64,000 nucleotides of DNA from assembly GCA_963766445.1 (NCBI GenBank), contig CAVXZW010000019.1, forward strand, positions 286,418-350,417, in the 5' to 3' direction. The stretch's first letter is position 1. Each line of letters begins with the position of its first letter. Below are positions 1-8,009 of the stretch, one piece after another. The notes below the pieces were generated by a model. That model did not search any database. It was given only the letters and a program-made list of their open reading frames with translations, and was not told the origin of the DNA. This DNA comes from JAICYJ01 sp963766445 (GTDB taxonomy: Bacteria; Actinomycetota; Thermoleophilia; Gaiellales; JAICJC01). Both the position numbers and the translations under genes were made by a program.

Positions 1-315
1 GCCCTCACCAAGCGGCCCAGGTTCGCCGACCGCGTGTTCACGGAGGAGGAGCGGCGCTACTGCTTCTCGCGGCCGAACCCGGCCCAGCACTTTGCCGCCC
101 GCTTCGCGGGCAAGGAGGCCGTGGGCAAGGCGATCGGATGCGGCGTCGAGTTCATGTGGCGCGACATCGAGATCGCGGGCCGGCCCAAGCCCACCGTGAC
201 CCTGTCCGGCAAGGTGGCCGAGCTGGCCGAGCGCTTCGGCGCGGGAGATATCGACCTCTCGATGACCCACTCCAAGGGGATGGCCGCCGCAGTCGCGATC
301 GTGCAGCCCCGGTGA
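1..315 (+). CDS. acpS: Holo-[acyl-carrier-protein] synthase AcpS, 5' truncated by window edge
   Basis: AcpS transfers 4'-phosphopantetheine from CoA to acyl carrier protein in the cytoplasm, activating fatty acid synthesis. The frame is open from base 1, so the N-terminus, including the first metal-binding Asp, lies outside the window; 104 residues are visible. The family signature KEAVGKA is at visible residues 38-44, its Glu being the expected Mg-binding residue. The C-terminal strand, with the MTHSKGMAAAVAIV segment, is typical of the family. In actinobacteria acpS commonly sits beside the NAD(P)H-hydrate repair gene. Here the two are separated by a stress-gene block, and a second copy of the acpS tail lies just before nnr (2054-2072). 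Confidence 0.9.
   Translation, partial: ALTKRPRFADRVFTEEERRYCFSRPNPAQHFAARFAGKEAVGKAIGCGVEFMWRDIEIAGRPKPTVTLSGKVAELAERFGAGDIDLSMTHSKGMAAAVAIVQPR
297..315 (+). repeat. Left copy of direct repeat flanking the acpS-nnr insertion
   Basis: GATCGTGCAGCC (297-308) plus a near-match to 315 encodes the AcpS tail IVQPR-stop. It recurs at 2054-2072 immediately before nnr: 12 exact bases, then 5 of 7 matching. Confidence 0.75.
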
Positions 316-357
316 GAACGACGCGGGCCGCGTAATCAAGCGGTCAAGCCATCGCCC

Positions 358-747
358 ATGGGCGCGTCGGTGGCTGCGGGCTGTTCATCGTGCGCGGATC
401 CTGGCGTCGGTGGCAGCGCTGTCGATACTGTCAACGACGCGCCCGCGCTGGCGCTGGCGCTGGCGGATCTTGGCATCGCGATGGGCGTGGCCGGCGCAAC
501 CGTGTCCTCGGAGACGGCGGATGCCGTCATTACCGTCGACCGGATCGACCGAGTGGCGGATGCAGTGCACACCGGCCGACGGTCACTTCACATCGCGCGG
601 CAGAGCGTGCTGGCCGGAAGGGGGCTCAGCCTCGGCGCCATGGCAGTCGCCGCCGCCGGATACCTCACACCGGTCGCGGGTGCCCTCTTCCAAGAAGCGA
701 TCGACCTCGCCGTCATCCTCAACGCACTGCGAGCACTGCGCGGCTGA
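358..747 (+). pseudogene. C-terminal remnant of a heavy-metal P-type ATPase
   Basis: Only about the last 110 residues of a P1B-type cation ATPase are present: the VNDAPAL hinge motif, the GIAMGVAG segment, the SSETADAVI strand, and the final two membrane helices ending QEAIDLAVILNALRAL. The GDG that should precede VNDAPAL is missing and is replaced by unrelated sequence. No phosphorylation motif (DKTGT), ATP-binding domain or upstream helices exist between acpS and this point. The ATG at 358 gives a 129-residue product that could not pump ions. I read it as a truncated remnant brought in with, or cut down inside, the inserted block that also carries the two stress proteins. Expression as a small membrane protein cannot be excluded. 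Confidence 0.7.
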
Positions 748-873
748 GTCACCCCGACGCGGGAGACCCGAAACGGCGAGGGTAGTTCGCCACTGCCGGT
801 ATGTGGTTTTCCCGGTTGTGCGGATGTGCCTGGGGTGCGAGGCTCAGCTCACACGACGACTGGAGGCTGCATC

Positions 874-1317
874 ATGTACAAGACCATCGTGCTGGCACTC
901 GACGAATCCGAGGGAGCTGCGGATGCCCTGCCGTACGCGGTGAACTTGGCGCGACGGGATGCTGCAACTCTGGTGATCGCTCACGCACGCACGCACGCGC
1001 TCGAGACCTCGCAGGAGGCAATGCTCGCGCAGACGGTCGAGGGCTTGCGGAGTGGAGGAATCGACGCCGTGCTGGAGATCCGCACCAGCCTCGTTGAGGA
1101 CGTTTCCAACTTTCTGAGCGACGTCGCCACCGAGGCGGGCGCCGACCTGATCGTGATCGCAGGACGAGGCCGCTCGGCCTTGGCCGGGGCGGTGCTGGGC
1201 AGTGTCACGCAGCGGTTATTGCATGTGGCGCCATGCCCCGTACTGGTCGTACCGATGCACACGGACGTCGCAACCGGCAAGGCGGGCGAGTCGGCTGCCA
1301 GAGGTGCCACGCGCTGA
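874..1317 (+). CDS. Universal stress protein (UspA family), copy 1
   Basis: A single Usp domain of 147 residues. It opens with the usual strand YKTIVLALDESEG and ends with LLHVAPCPVLVV. The nucleotide-binding loop reads AGRGRSALAGAVLGSV, close to the G-2x-G-9x-G-S consensus but with Ala where the first Gly is normally found, so ATP binding is plausible but unproven. The start is ATG 874 because TGGAGG (861-866) stands seven bases upstream. A TTA leucine codon and a visibly less GC-rich wobble pattern set it apart from neighbouring housekeeping genes, consistent with transfer. It is followed by a second Usp gene; pairs of this kind are often part of hypoxia or redox stress responses, but nothing here shows the inducer. 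Confidence 0.88.
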   Translation: MYKTIVLALDESEGAADALPYAVNLARRDAATLVIAHARTHALETSQEAMLAQTVEGLRSGGIDAVLEIRTSLVEDVSNFLSDVATEAGADLIVIAGRGRSALAGAVLGSVTQRLLHVAPCPVLVVPMHTDVATGKAGESAARGATR

Positions 1318-1432
1318 GCCCGCGGGTGCGCCGGAAACGCCATTTCCGATGATCTTTGGCGCGGCGCTTGCACCCGGTTCCGTGATTGAAGAAGATCGCG
1401 GTCCGCAAACGACTAGTTTGGAGGAGTGTCTG

Positions 1433-1849
1433 ATGAACGCGATCCTGCTCGGTTATGACGGCACAGAGGCGTCCAAGCGGGCGCTCGAGCGAGCCATCGA
1501 GTTTGCGAAGGCTTTCCAAGCAAAGCTACTGGTGACGAGTGTTGCGCCGACGGCGCAAGCGGCGGCAGGCCGGAGTATGGGCGCGCTCGATCCGACCGAT
1601 CCGCCTGAGCGCCATCAGGCCGAGCTCGACGAAGCCGCGGCGGTGATCAAGGCGGCCGGACTATCGGCCGAGCTGCTGCCGGCAATCGGCCACCCGGCGG
1701 AGACGATCGTCCAGATCGCGCAGGATAACAGCGCCGACATGATCGTTGTAGGCACGCGCGAACCCGGGTTCGTCCAGCGCTTGCTCGGGCAAAGCATCAG
1801 CCAGGCAGTTGCCCGCCATGCCAGCTGCGACGTCCTGATCGTCCACTAG
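1433..1849 (+). CDS. Universal stress protein (UspA family), copy 2
   Basis: A 138-residue single-domain Usp: N-terminal strand AILLGYDGTEASKRAL, C-terminal loop GTREPGFVQRLLGQSIS and final strand SCDVLIVH. The loop is only a partial match to the ATP-binding consensus. ATG 1433 is supported by GGAGGAG at 1420-1426. It is not a recent duplicate of the first Usp, since the two share little beyond family positions. A 115-base gap separates the two, so they may be transcribed separately. Both lie inside the block bounded by the duplicated acpS tail, suggesting acquisition as a unit. Confidence 0.87.
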   Translation: MNAILLGYDGTEASKRALERAIEFAKAFQAKLLVTSVAPTAQAAAGRSMGALDPTDPPERHQAELDEAAAVIKAAGLSAELLPAIGHPAETIVQIAQDNSADMIVVGTREPGFVQRLLGQSISQAVARHASCDVLIVH

Positions 1850-2053
1850 ACATCACCCGCACAGATTCCCATGTCGGCTACTCGTCGCTGAGATCCGTCC
1901 AGCGGAACGGTCGCACAACCCGCACGACTTGAGGCGCCGCCGGTGTCCGGGGCACCCGCGGCGTACCCGTTACGATGATCGCGGCGCAGCTGGGCCTCAG
2001 CCGAAACACTGGGCGCCAGACCCGACCATGAAATCCCCGCAAACAGCCACCTT

Positions 2054-2072
2054 GATCGTGCAGCCGCGATGA
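2054..2072 (+). repeat. Right copy of direct repeat: ancestral acpS 3' end fused to nnr start
   Basis: Read in frame, 2046-2072 encodes ATLIVQPR-stop, matching AVAIVQPR-stop at the true acpS end. The stop overlaps the nnr ATG (2069) as ATGA, which looks like the original acpS/nnr junction left behind after an insertion. Confidence 0.7.
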
Positions 2073-3560
2073 ACGAGCTGCTGCCGCTCTACGACGCGAC
2101 CGAGATGCGGGCGCTCGATGCGGCCGCGATCGACCTCGGCATCCCGGCCGCGGTGCTGATGGAGCGCGCGGGGCTGGGTGCCGCGCACGAGATCATGAGC
2201 CGTTTCCTCGATCGGCGGCGGTTCGCGATCGTCGCCGGGACAGGAAACAACGGCGGCGATGGCTTCGTCGTGGCACGCCATCTGCTGGCCGCGGGGCTGG
2301 AGCCCGAGGTGCTGTTGACAGGTCCGGCGACGCGGCTCAGCCCTGAGTCGCGCGGCAACCTGGAGGTCGCGGAACGGCTGGGCGTGCCGGTGCACCGCCG
2401 GCCGTCGCAGGCGCAGCTGCGACGCACGTTGCGCGGAGCGGAGGTGGTGATCGATGCGCTGTTCGGCACGGGATTCAGGGGAGCCCCGCGACCGGCTGCG
2501 GCGACGCTGATCGAGTCGGTAAACGCCGCCGGGCGGCCGGTGGTGGCGCTGGACATCCCGTCCGGCGTGGACGCGTCCGATGGCACGGTCGCCGGCGCCG
2601 CGGTGGCGGCCGATCTGACCGTCGCCTTCCACGGTCCCAAACTGGGCCTGATCGTGGCGCCGGGATGCCGTCATGCCGGTGCCGTGGTGCGTGGCCGACA
2701 TCGGGATCCCGCCGCAGCTGGAGTCGCCCACCTGGTCGGCGCTGGCCACGCGCTCGCTGATCGATCTGGTGCCCCGCAAGCACCATGGGACGTCGAAGTA
2801 CGGGGCTGGATCGGTGCTGGTGGTAGGCGGGTCCGAGGGCATGTCGGGGGCGCCGCTGCTGGCGGCGCGGGCGGCGCTGCGCGCGGGGGCGGGCATCGCC
2901 TGGGTGGCGGTGCCGGCATCGGTGGCCGCTCAGGTCGGCGCGGCGCAGCCCGAGCTGATGGTGCGCGCCCTTCCGGGCGGTCTCGATCTGGCTGACCGCG
3001 CGGGGGCGCTGGCGGTCGGTCCCGGTCTGGGCCGCAGCGCCGAGGCGCAGGGACTGGTCCGCCGCCTCGCGCAGCGGCATCGGGGGCCGCTGGTGATCGA
3101 CGCCGACGGGCTGTTCGCGCTAGCCGGCAAGCTCGCCACGACCGCGCGGCGGAGGACGCCTGCGGTGCTGACGCCGCACGAGGGCGAGATGGCGCGGCTG
3201 CTGGGCCGCGAGTCGGAGTGGGTGGCTTCCAACCGGCTGGCGGCGGTGCGCGAGGCTGCGGCCGCCTCGCGGGCGGTGGTGCTGTTGAAGGGCGCCGACA
3301 CCCTGGTGGCCGCGCCCGGCGGCGATCGGGTCGTGGTGTCGGTGTCGGACACCCCCGGGCTGGCCACGGCCGGCAGCGGAGACGTCCTCACCGGGGTCGT
3401 GGCCGCGATGCTGGCGAAGGGGCTCGATCCGTGGACGGCGGCATGCTGCGGCGCGGTCATGCACGCGCGGGCGGGGCGGATGGCTGCCGACGCGATCGGC
3501 CCGGACGGGATCACCAGCGCCGACGTGATCGAGGCGCTGCCCGGGGTGCTGAAGCCGTGA
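2069..3560 (+). CDS. nnr: Bifunctional NAD(P)H-hydrate epimerase/dehydratase Nnr (one frameshift)
   Basis: Repairs damaged nicotinamide cofactors: the N-terminal YjeF_N domain epimerises (R)-NAD(P)HX and the C-terminal ribokinase-like domain dehydrates (S)-NAD(P)HX using ADP. The epimerase glycine loop GTGNNGGDG is at residues 57-65, followed by LDIPSGVDASDG; the dehydratase shows AGSGDVLTG near its end. Frame 2 carries the first domain to about 2690 and frame 3 the second from there. One extra base in GTGGTGCGTGGCC (about 2690) explains the break, and removing it gives a 496-residue protein of normal length. Its end overlaps alr by four bases (GTGA). The break is probably a sequence error, but two separate polypeptides are possible. 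Confidence 0.88.
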
Positions 3561-4666
3561 TCTCCAGGGCACAGCGGCTGTCGCGAGCGACGGTGACGAT
3601 CGACCTGTCGGCGATCGCCGCCAACGTGGGCATGCTGCGCGACCTGGTGGCGCCGGCGGACGTATGGGCGGTCGTGAAGGCGGACGGCTACGGCCACGGC
3701 GCGTCGGCCGTCGGCGGAGCGGCGTTGGCCGCGGGGGCGACAAAGCTCTGTGTCGCCACGTGGGAGGAGGCGCGCGCCCTGCGTGACGCGCTGTCCGAAG
3801 CGCCGGTGCTGGTGATGTCGCCGCTCGCACCTGGTGAGGAAGCCGACCTGGCTGGGGTGGAGGTGGCGGTCTCGTCGGTCGAGTCGTTCGCGCGGCTGCG
3901 GGCCGCGGCCCGCGAGCCGCTGGGCGTGCACGTCAAGGTGGACACGGGGATGGGGCGCTGGGGGATGGCCGAGGACGAGGCCCGCCGGGTGGTCGACGAG
4001 ATCGTCGGATCGTCGCTGCTGCGCCTGTCCGGGCTGATGAGCCACCTGTCGTCGGCCGACGACGATGCCGACCACACGCGCCGGCAGCTGGAGCGGTTCC
4101 GGCGGTTCGCCGAGGGCCTTCCTGACTGCCCCCGGCATGTTGCCAACAGCGCGGGCGCGCTCGGGTACCTCGAGGCGCGGTTCGACGCCGTGCGCTGCGG
4201 GATCGCGATCTACGGGCTGTCGCCGTTCGGCGACGACTCGGCCGCGCGCGGCTTGGCGCCGGCGTTGCGCCTGGAGAGCTACGTGGCCCAGCTGAAGCTG
4301 CTCGAGCCGGGCGAGGGCGCCGGCTACGGGCGCCGGTTCGTGGCCGAGCGGCCGACCTGGATCGGGCTGGTGCCGGCCGGCTACGCCGACGGCGTGCCGC
4401 GGCTGCTGTCGGGCCGGATGGACGTGCTGGTGCGAGGACGGCGGCGCCGGGTGGCGGCCACGATCAGCATGGATCAGCTGACCTTCGTGATCGGTGAGCG
4501 CTGCGACGTGGAGCTGGGCGACCCGGTGGTGCTGATCGGCAGCGACGGCGACGAGCGGATCGGTGCCGAGGAGTGGGCGGCCCGCAGCGACACGATCGCG
4601 TACGAGATCGTGTGTGACATCGCCCCCAGGCGGCGGCGGGTGGAACATGTCATCGTCGACGGCTGA
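3557..4666 (+). CDS. alr: Alanine racemase
   Basis: PLP enzyme interconverting L- and D-alanine for peptidoglycan, 369 residues. The N-terminal barrel contains WAVVKADGYGHG with the PLP Lys at residue 41. The C-terminal region holds GAGYGRRF with the catalytic Tyr, and the conserved VPAGYADGVPR and ISMDQLT segments. The GTG start at 3557 overlaps the nnr stop as GTGA, so translation is likely coupled; a longer upstream reading would run through nnr. The following cca gene starts inside its last 20 bases. Clustering with cofactor repair and CCA addition suggests a constitutive housekeeping operon. Confidence 0.95.
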   Translation: MISRAQRLSRATVTIDLSAIAANVGMLRDLVAPADVWAVVKADGYGHGASAVGGAALAAGATKLCVATWEEARALRDALSEAPVLVMSPLAPGEEADLAGVEVAVSSVESFARLRAAAREPLGVHVKVDTGMGRWGMAEDEARRVVDEIVGSSLLRLSGLMSHLSSADDDADHTRRQLERFRRFAEGLPDCPRHVANSAGALGYLEARFDAVRCGIAIYGLSPFGDDSAARGLAPALRLESYVAQLKLLEPGEGAGYGRRFVAERPTWIGLVPAGYADGVPRLLSGRMDVLVRGRRRRVAATISMDQLTFVIGERCDVELGDPVVLIGSDGDERIGAEEWAARSDTIAYEIVCDIAPRRRRVEHVIVDG

Positions 4667-6032
4667 TCCGCTCGCAGACATCCGCCGGCGGGCGCCGGTG
4701 GAGGGCGCATGGCTGGTCGGTGGCAGCGTGCGCGACATGTTGCTGGGGCGGCCGGTGCTCGACATCGACCTGGTCGTCGTTGAGGATCCGCGCACGGTGG
4801 CGAAGCGGCTGGCCGGTCGGTGCGGGGGCTCGCCGTTTCCGCTGTCGGAGCGGCACGGCGCCTGGCGGGTGGTTTCCGGCGAACAAACGGTCGATATCTC
4901 CGGGTGCCGTGGCAGCATCGAGGACGATCTCGGCCTTCGCGATTTCACCATCAACGCGATCGCTGTCTCCCTGGACAACGGCGAGGTCATCGATCCACAC
5001 GAAGGGCGCGTGGATCTCGATCGGCGCCTGTTGCGGACGGTGTCGGATCACGTCTTCGTGGACGACCCGCTGCGCCTGCTGCGGCTGCCGCGGATCGCCC
5101 ACGAGCTGGGGTTCGATATCGACCCGGCCAGCGAGCGGCTGGCGAGCAGCCAGGCTGAGCTGGCGTCGCGGCCGTCGGGCGAGCGCATCTTCATGGAGAT
5201 GAAACGCCTGCTGGGCGGGGATCGGCCGGCGGAGGCGCTGCGGTTGGCCGATCGCCTCGGTGTGCTCGAAGCGGTGTTGCCCGAGATGGCACCGATGCGC
5301 GGGATGACGCAGAGCGGGCACCATCAGCTGGATGTCTGGGAGCACACGCTGCACGTCGTAGAGGCGGTGGCCGACATCGCCGAGCACCCGGAGTACTACC
5401 TGCCCGGGCATGCGCAGATGGTCGGTGTCGAGCTGGCCGCGGACGCCGGGGATGAGCTGACGGTCGCCCAGGCGCTGCGGCTGGCGGCGCTGTTTCACGA
5501 CATCAGCAAGCCGCAGACGCGCGTGCAGATGGAGGCGCGGATCAGCTTCATGGGGCATGACCGCGAGGGGGCCGATGCGGCCGCATCGGTGCTGGCGCGC
5601 TGGAAGGCGTCGAACGCGCTGATCCGTTTCTGCCGGGTGCTGGTGCGCGAGCACCTGGCGCTCGGGTTCTCGATACCGCAGCGGCCGCTCGACCGCAGGA
5701 TGGCGTACCGCTACCTGCGGGCCACCGAGCCCTGGCCGGCGGCAAGCGTGGTGCTGTCGGTGGCCGACCGGATGGCGACGCGCGGGCCGAGCTCGCGTCT
5801 GCGGCACCTGCGCCGCCACAGCGAGACGGCCGACGAGCTGCTCGGGCTGATCGCCCAGCTACGGGCCGATCACGCGCCGCCGCTGATGCGCGGCGACGAG
5901 ATCGCCGAGGCCACCGGCGCACACGGTGCCGAGATCAAGCGGCTGGTCGATATGCTGGCCGAGGAGCAGGCGGCCGGCAGCGTGGCAACCCGGGAGGAGG
6001 CGCTCGCGTATGTCCGAGAGCAGGTTCGATAG
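4647..6032 (+). CDS. cca: CCA tRNA nucleotidyltransferase with HD domain
   Basis: A class II nucleotidyltransferase of 461 residues that builds or repairs the 3' CCA of tRNAs. The head domain carries GGSVRDMLLGR (25-35) and the catalytic DID pair (Asp39, Asp41), followed by the neck motif LRLLRLPRIAHELGF. An HD phosphohydrolase-type domain follows, with LFHDISKP at about residues 282-289, as in bacterial proteins annotated CCA-adding enzyme or poly(A) polymerase. ATG 4647 lies 20 bases inside alr, and the methyltransferase start lies 23 bases before this stop. CCA and poly(A) specificities cannot be told apart by eye; as the only visible member, CCA addition is the better guess. Confidence 0.9.
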   Translation: MSSSTADPLADIRRRAPVEGAWLVGGSVRDMLLGRPVLDIDLVVVEDPRTVAKRLAGRCGGSPFPLSERHGAWRVVSGEQTVDISGCRGSIEDDLGLRDFTINAIAVSLDNGEVIDPHEGRVDLDRRLLRTVSDHVFVDDPLRLLRLPRIAHELGFDIDPASERLASSQAELASRPSGERIFMEMKRLLGGDRPAEALRLADRLGVLEAVLPEMAPMRGMTQSGHHQLDVWEHTLHVVEAVADIAEHPEYYLPGHAQMVGVELAADAGDELTVAQALRLAALFHDISKPQTRVQMEARISFMGHDREGADAAASVLARWKASNALIRFCRVLVREHLALGFSIPQRPLDRRMAYRYLRATEPWPAASVVLSVADRMATRGPSSRLRHLRRHSETADELLGLIAQLRADHAPPLMRGDEIAEATGAHGAEIKRLVDMLAEEQAAGSVATREEALAYVREQVR

Positions 6033-6678
6033 GACGGCCGACCGGTACGTGGAAGCTGCCCAGAAGAAGGACTGGACGGCGTTCATCGAGCTGTGCCGGC
6101 CGCAGCCCGACGATCGGGCTCTGGACGTGGCCGCGGGCCCGGCGCTGCTCTCGGCGCAGCTGGTGCCGCTGGTGGCGAGGGCGGTGGCGCTGGAGCCGTC
6201 GCGCCCGCTGCTGGAGCACGCGCCGGAGGGCGTCGAGCCGGTGCTCGGCGAGGCGGAGCAGATGCCGTTCCAGGACTCGAGCTTCGACCTTGTCACGATT
6301 GTCAACAGTCTCCACCACGTGGCCGACATGCCGGCCGCCCTGGCCGAGATGGTGCGGGTGGTGACGCCGGGCGGCCGGGTCGTCGTGCAGGACTACCTGG
6401 CTGACGATGACCCGGAGCGGGCGGAGGTGTGGGAGCGGGTGGAGCGGCTGCGCGATCCCGACCACCGGCGGCTTCCGCGTCCGGGTGAGGTCCCCGAGCT
6501 GCTCGCCCAGCACGGATTCGGGGAGGACGAAGCGCAGACCTGGACGGCGTCCTGGTCGCTCGACGACTGGCTGGCGATGGCCGAGCCGCCGTATGCGGCG
6601 GAGGCAGAGATCCGCCGGCTGGTGGCGTCGGACCGGTTCGAGCTGACCGCCTGGCGGGCTCGCTTCACCGCGCGCTGA
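6010..6678 (+). CDS. Class I SAM-dependent methyltransferase
   Basis: A 222-residue UbiE/COQ5-like methyltransferase. Motif I is LDVAAGPALL (about 38-47), the acidic loop VLGEAEQMPF precedes DLVTIVNSLHHV, and VVTPGGRVVVQDYL is the post-II strand. The substrate is unknown. The start ATG 6010 overlaps cca by 23 bases, so it is probably co-translated as the last gene of the nnr-alr-cca operon. No C-terminal specificity domain is recognisable, and physical linkage to cca does not by itself imply tRNA methylation. Confidence 0.88.
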   Translation: MSESRFDRTADRYVEAAQKKDWTAFIELCRPQPDDRALDVAAGPALLSAQLVPLVARAVALEPSRPLLEHAPEGVEPVLGEAEQMPFQDSSFDLVTIVNSLHHVADMPAALAEMVRVVTPGGRVVVQDYLADDDPERAEVWERVERLRDPDHRRLPRPGEVPELLAQHGFGEDEAQTWTASWSLDDWLAMAEPPYAAEAEIRRLVASDRFELTAWRARFTAR

Positions 6679-6719
6679 GGGCAGGTGAACGGGCCATAGG
6701 GCGCGAATATCTGCGGGGG

Positions 6720-6936
6720 GCATTCACCACCTGCGTGTACCGCGAGGGCGTGCGCGAGGATCACCCGCTGCCGTTCGAGCAGATCTCCGACGTACTGGAG
6801 CAGCCGGACTCTATGGCATGAACTTCCGGGACATGCCGGAGCTGCACTGGCAGTTCGGCTACCTCTACGCACTGGGCCTGATGGCGCTGTCGGGCGCCGT
6901 CTGTGGTGGCGCTTCCGGCGCGCAGGCTGGCTGTAG
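6720..6936 (+). pseudogene. Decayed corA magnesium transporter (both termini only)
   Basis: Two ends of a CorA protein are joined with roughly 280 residues missing. Bases 6723-6815 read FTTCVYREGVRED...EQISDVLEQPD, resembling the CorA N-terminus. From 6813 the frame reads YGMNFRDMPELHW and GYLYALGLMALSG, the universally conserved CorA pore motif and following helix. One base is then missing near 6900, and the next frame finishes LWWRFRRAGWL-stop (6901-6936), a normal CorA tail. With the core deleted and a frameshift present, it cannot form the channel. Confidence 0.72.
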
Positions 6937-7264
6937 CAGCGCCGATCCCGCCGTCACGGCCGCGCAACGGCGGTCGCACAGCGGCCGTCACCACCTCGGG
7001 CTCAGAGCCCGCCTCGGCCCTCGCCAGGCTCCCGTGACCGAACCGTGACGGCTGTTACGTCCGCCGTGACGCCCGATCGCGATGGTTGCGCCGGTCGCCC
7101 CGAACCGGGGTTTGACTACGCATCGGCGGCCGTGTCGGTCCCGTGCGCGGTTCGTGACGAAGACCTGACGTAGCTGGTGCAGATCGGACGTCCCCGTTGC
7201 CAACAAGACCGTGACGAGGCGCACGCGAACGCCTCGCACCTCACGGTGCCGGCGCGCCTGCGGT
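6937..7264. other. Non-coding stretch downstream of the corA remnant
   Basis: No reading frame here looks like protein. The only structure I see is a run of CCGTGAC repeats (7032-7070) and another copy at 7209-7215. Confidence 0.5.
7032..7070 (+). repeat. Three helically phased CCGTGAC direct repeats
   Basis: CCGTGAC occurs at 7032, 7043 and 7064, offsets of 11 and 21 bases, i.e. one and two DNA turns. A further copy is at 7209. The phasing suggests a protein-binding array, function unknown. Confidence 0.45.
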
Positions 7265-7507
7265 TCAGGCTGCCTTGACCGGAGCAGCGCCTTCGACCTG
7301 CTGCAGCAGCGCTGCCAGCTTGCACTCCAGGTCGTGTGGCGTTCGCACCGGATACCCCGTCTGCCACTGCCCCGAGATCTCCGTCAGCCGGATGCAGTAC
7401 ATGAGGGTCTGGATGTCGCGTCGGTCGAGCATACGGATCAACACGTCGTCGTTCGACACACCTGTGACCATCCCCTGCAAGGGGGATAGCGGGTAGCGCT
7501 TGGTCAT
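7265..7507 (-). CDS. Hypothetical 80-aa protein
   Basis: An ORF of 80 residues starting MTKRYPLSPLQGMVTGVSND and ending VEGAAPVKAA. Its composition (balanced charged and hydrophobic residues, IRMLDRRDIQTLMYCIRLTE helix-like segment) looks like a real soluble protein, not a shadow, and no competing forward gene covers it. It is divergent from the cytochrome c gene, with only 30 bases between the starts. No Shine-Dalgarno is evident, so the start is uncertain. I do not recognise a family. The longer upstream extension on this strand lies under the cytochrome gene and was discarded. Confidence 0.5.
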   Translation of the reverse strand: MTKRYPLSPLQGMVTGVSNDDVLIRMLDRRDIQTLMYCIRLTEISGQWQTGYPVRTPHDLECKLAALLQQVEGAAPVKAA

Positions 7508-7537
7508 CCGGATCAAGCTGGTAGAGTGCGCCGCGCG

Positions 7538-8005
7538 ATGATCAAGGTACTCGTTGCGGCGCTTGTCGGCACCATCATCGGGATCGTTGTGATGGTTGCC
7601 GTTATCGCCATCGCTGGCACCGATACAAGCGGTTCCTCCAGCGTTGGCTTGGGGGCGTTGCCGAACTCCACGTTCACCCCCTCCGGGTCGACCGGGGGAG
7701 GCACCACGCCGCCGCCGTCCAGCGGAGGTTCGAGCGGCCCTTCCAGCTCGAGTGGTGGCGGGAACGCCGCCAACGGCAAGGTGCTGTTCACCTCGAAGAC
7801 CTGCGCGGGCTGCCACTCCGTGGTGGCCGGAACCGCGTCGCCGTTTCCGTCCGCACCCAACCTGGCCGAGCTGAACAGCTCGGGCGTGCTCACGACGGCC
7901 AAGATCCTGAACCAGATCGCGAACGCCGCCGCCCCCATGCCGGCCGGCCTGGCCAGCGGTCAGGACGCGAACGACCTGGCCGCGTACATCCTCACGCTCA
8001 AGTAA
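7538..8005 (+). CDS. Membrane-anchored class I cytochrome c
   Basis: A 155-residue mono-haem cytochrome. Residues 4-26 form one hydrophobic anchor, 28-80 are a low-complexity Gly/Ser/Pro/Thr spacer, and the haem domain follows with CAGCH (89-93) and a likely axial Met in APMPAGL (Met134). The domain should face outside, tethered by the flexible linker, to shuttle electrons. A GTG at 7526 would add four residues; ATG 7538 is preferred because it starts directly before the anchor. It lies four bases upstream of a ThDP enzyme, so the two are probably co-transcribed, although a shared function is not obvious. Confidence 0.88.
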   Translation: MIKVLVAALVGTIIGIVVMVAVIAIAGTDTSGSSSVGLGALPNSTFTPSGSTGGGTTPPPSSGGSSGPSSSSGGGNAANGKVLFTSKTCAGCHSVVAGTASPFPSAPNLAELNSSGVLTTAKILNQIANAAAPMPAGLASGQDANDLAAYILTLK

Positions 8006-8009
8006 TGCC

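Noticed and set aside
2680..2700. Programmed +1 frameshift in nnr
   Set aside because: No slippery site or stimulatory structure stands out, and similar breaks are scattered through unrelated genes, favouring sequence error.
2930..4990. 686-codon minus-strand frame opposite nnr, alr and cca
   Set aside because: Antisense shadow of three motif-confirmed genes; no recognisable protein features.
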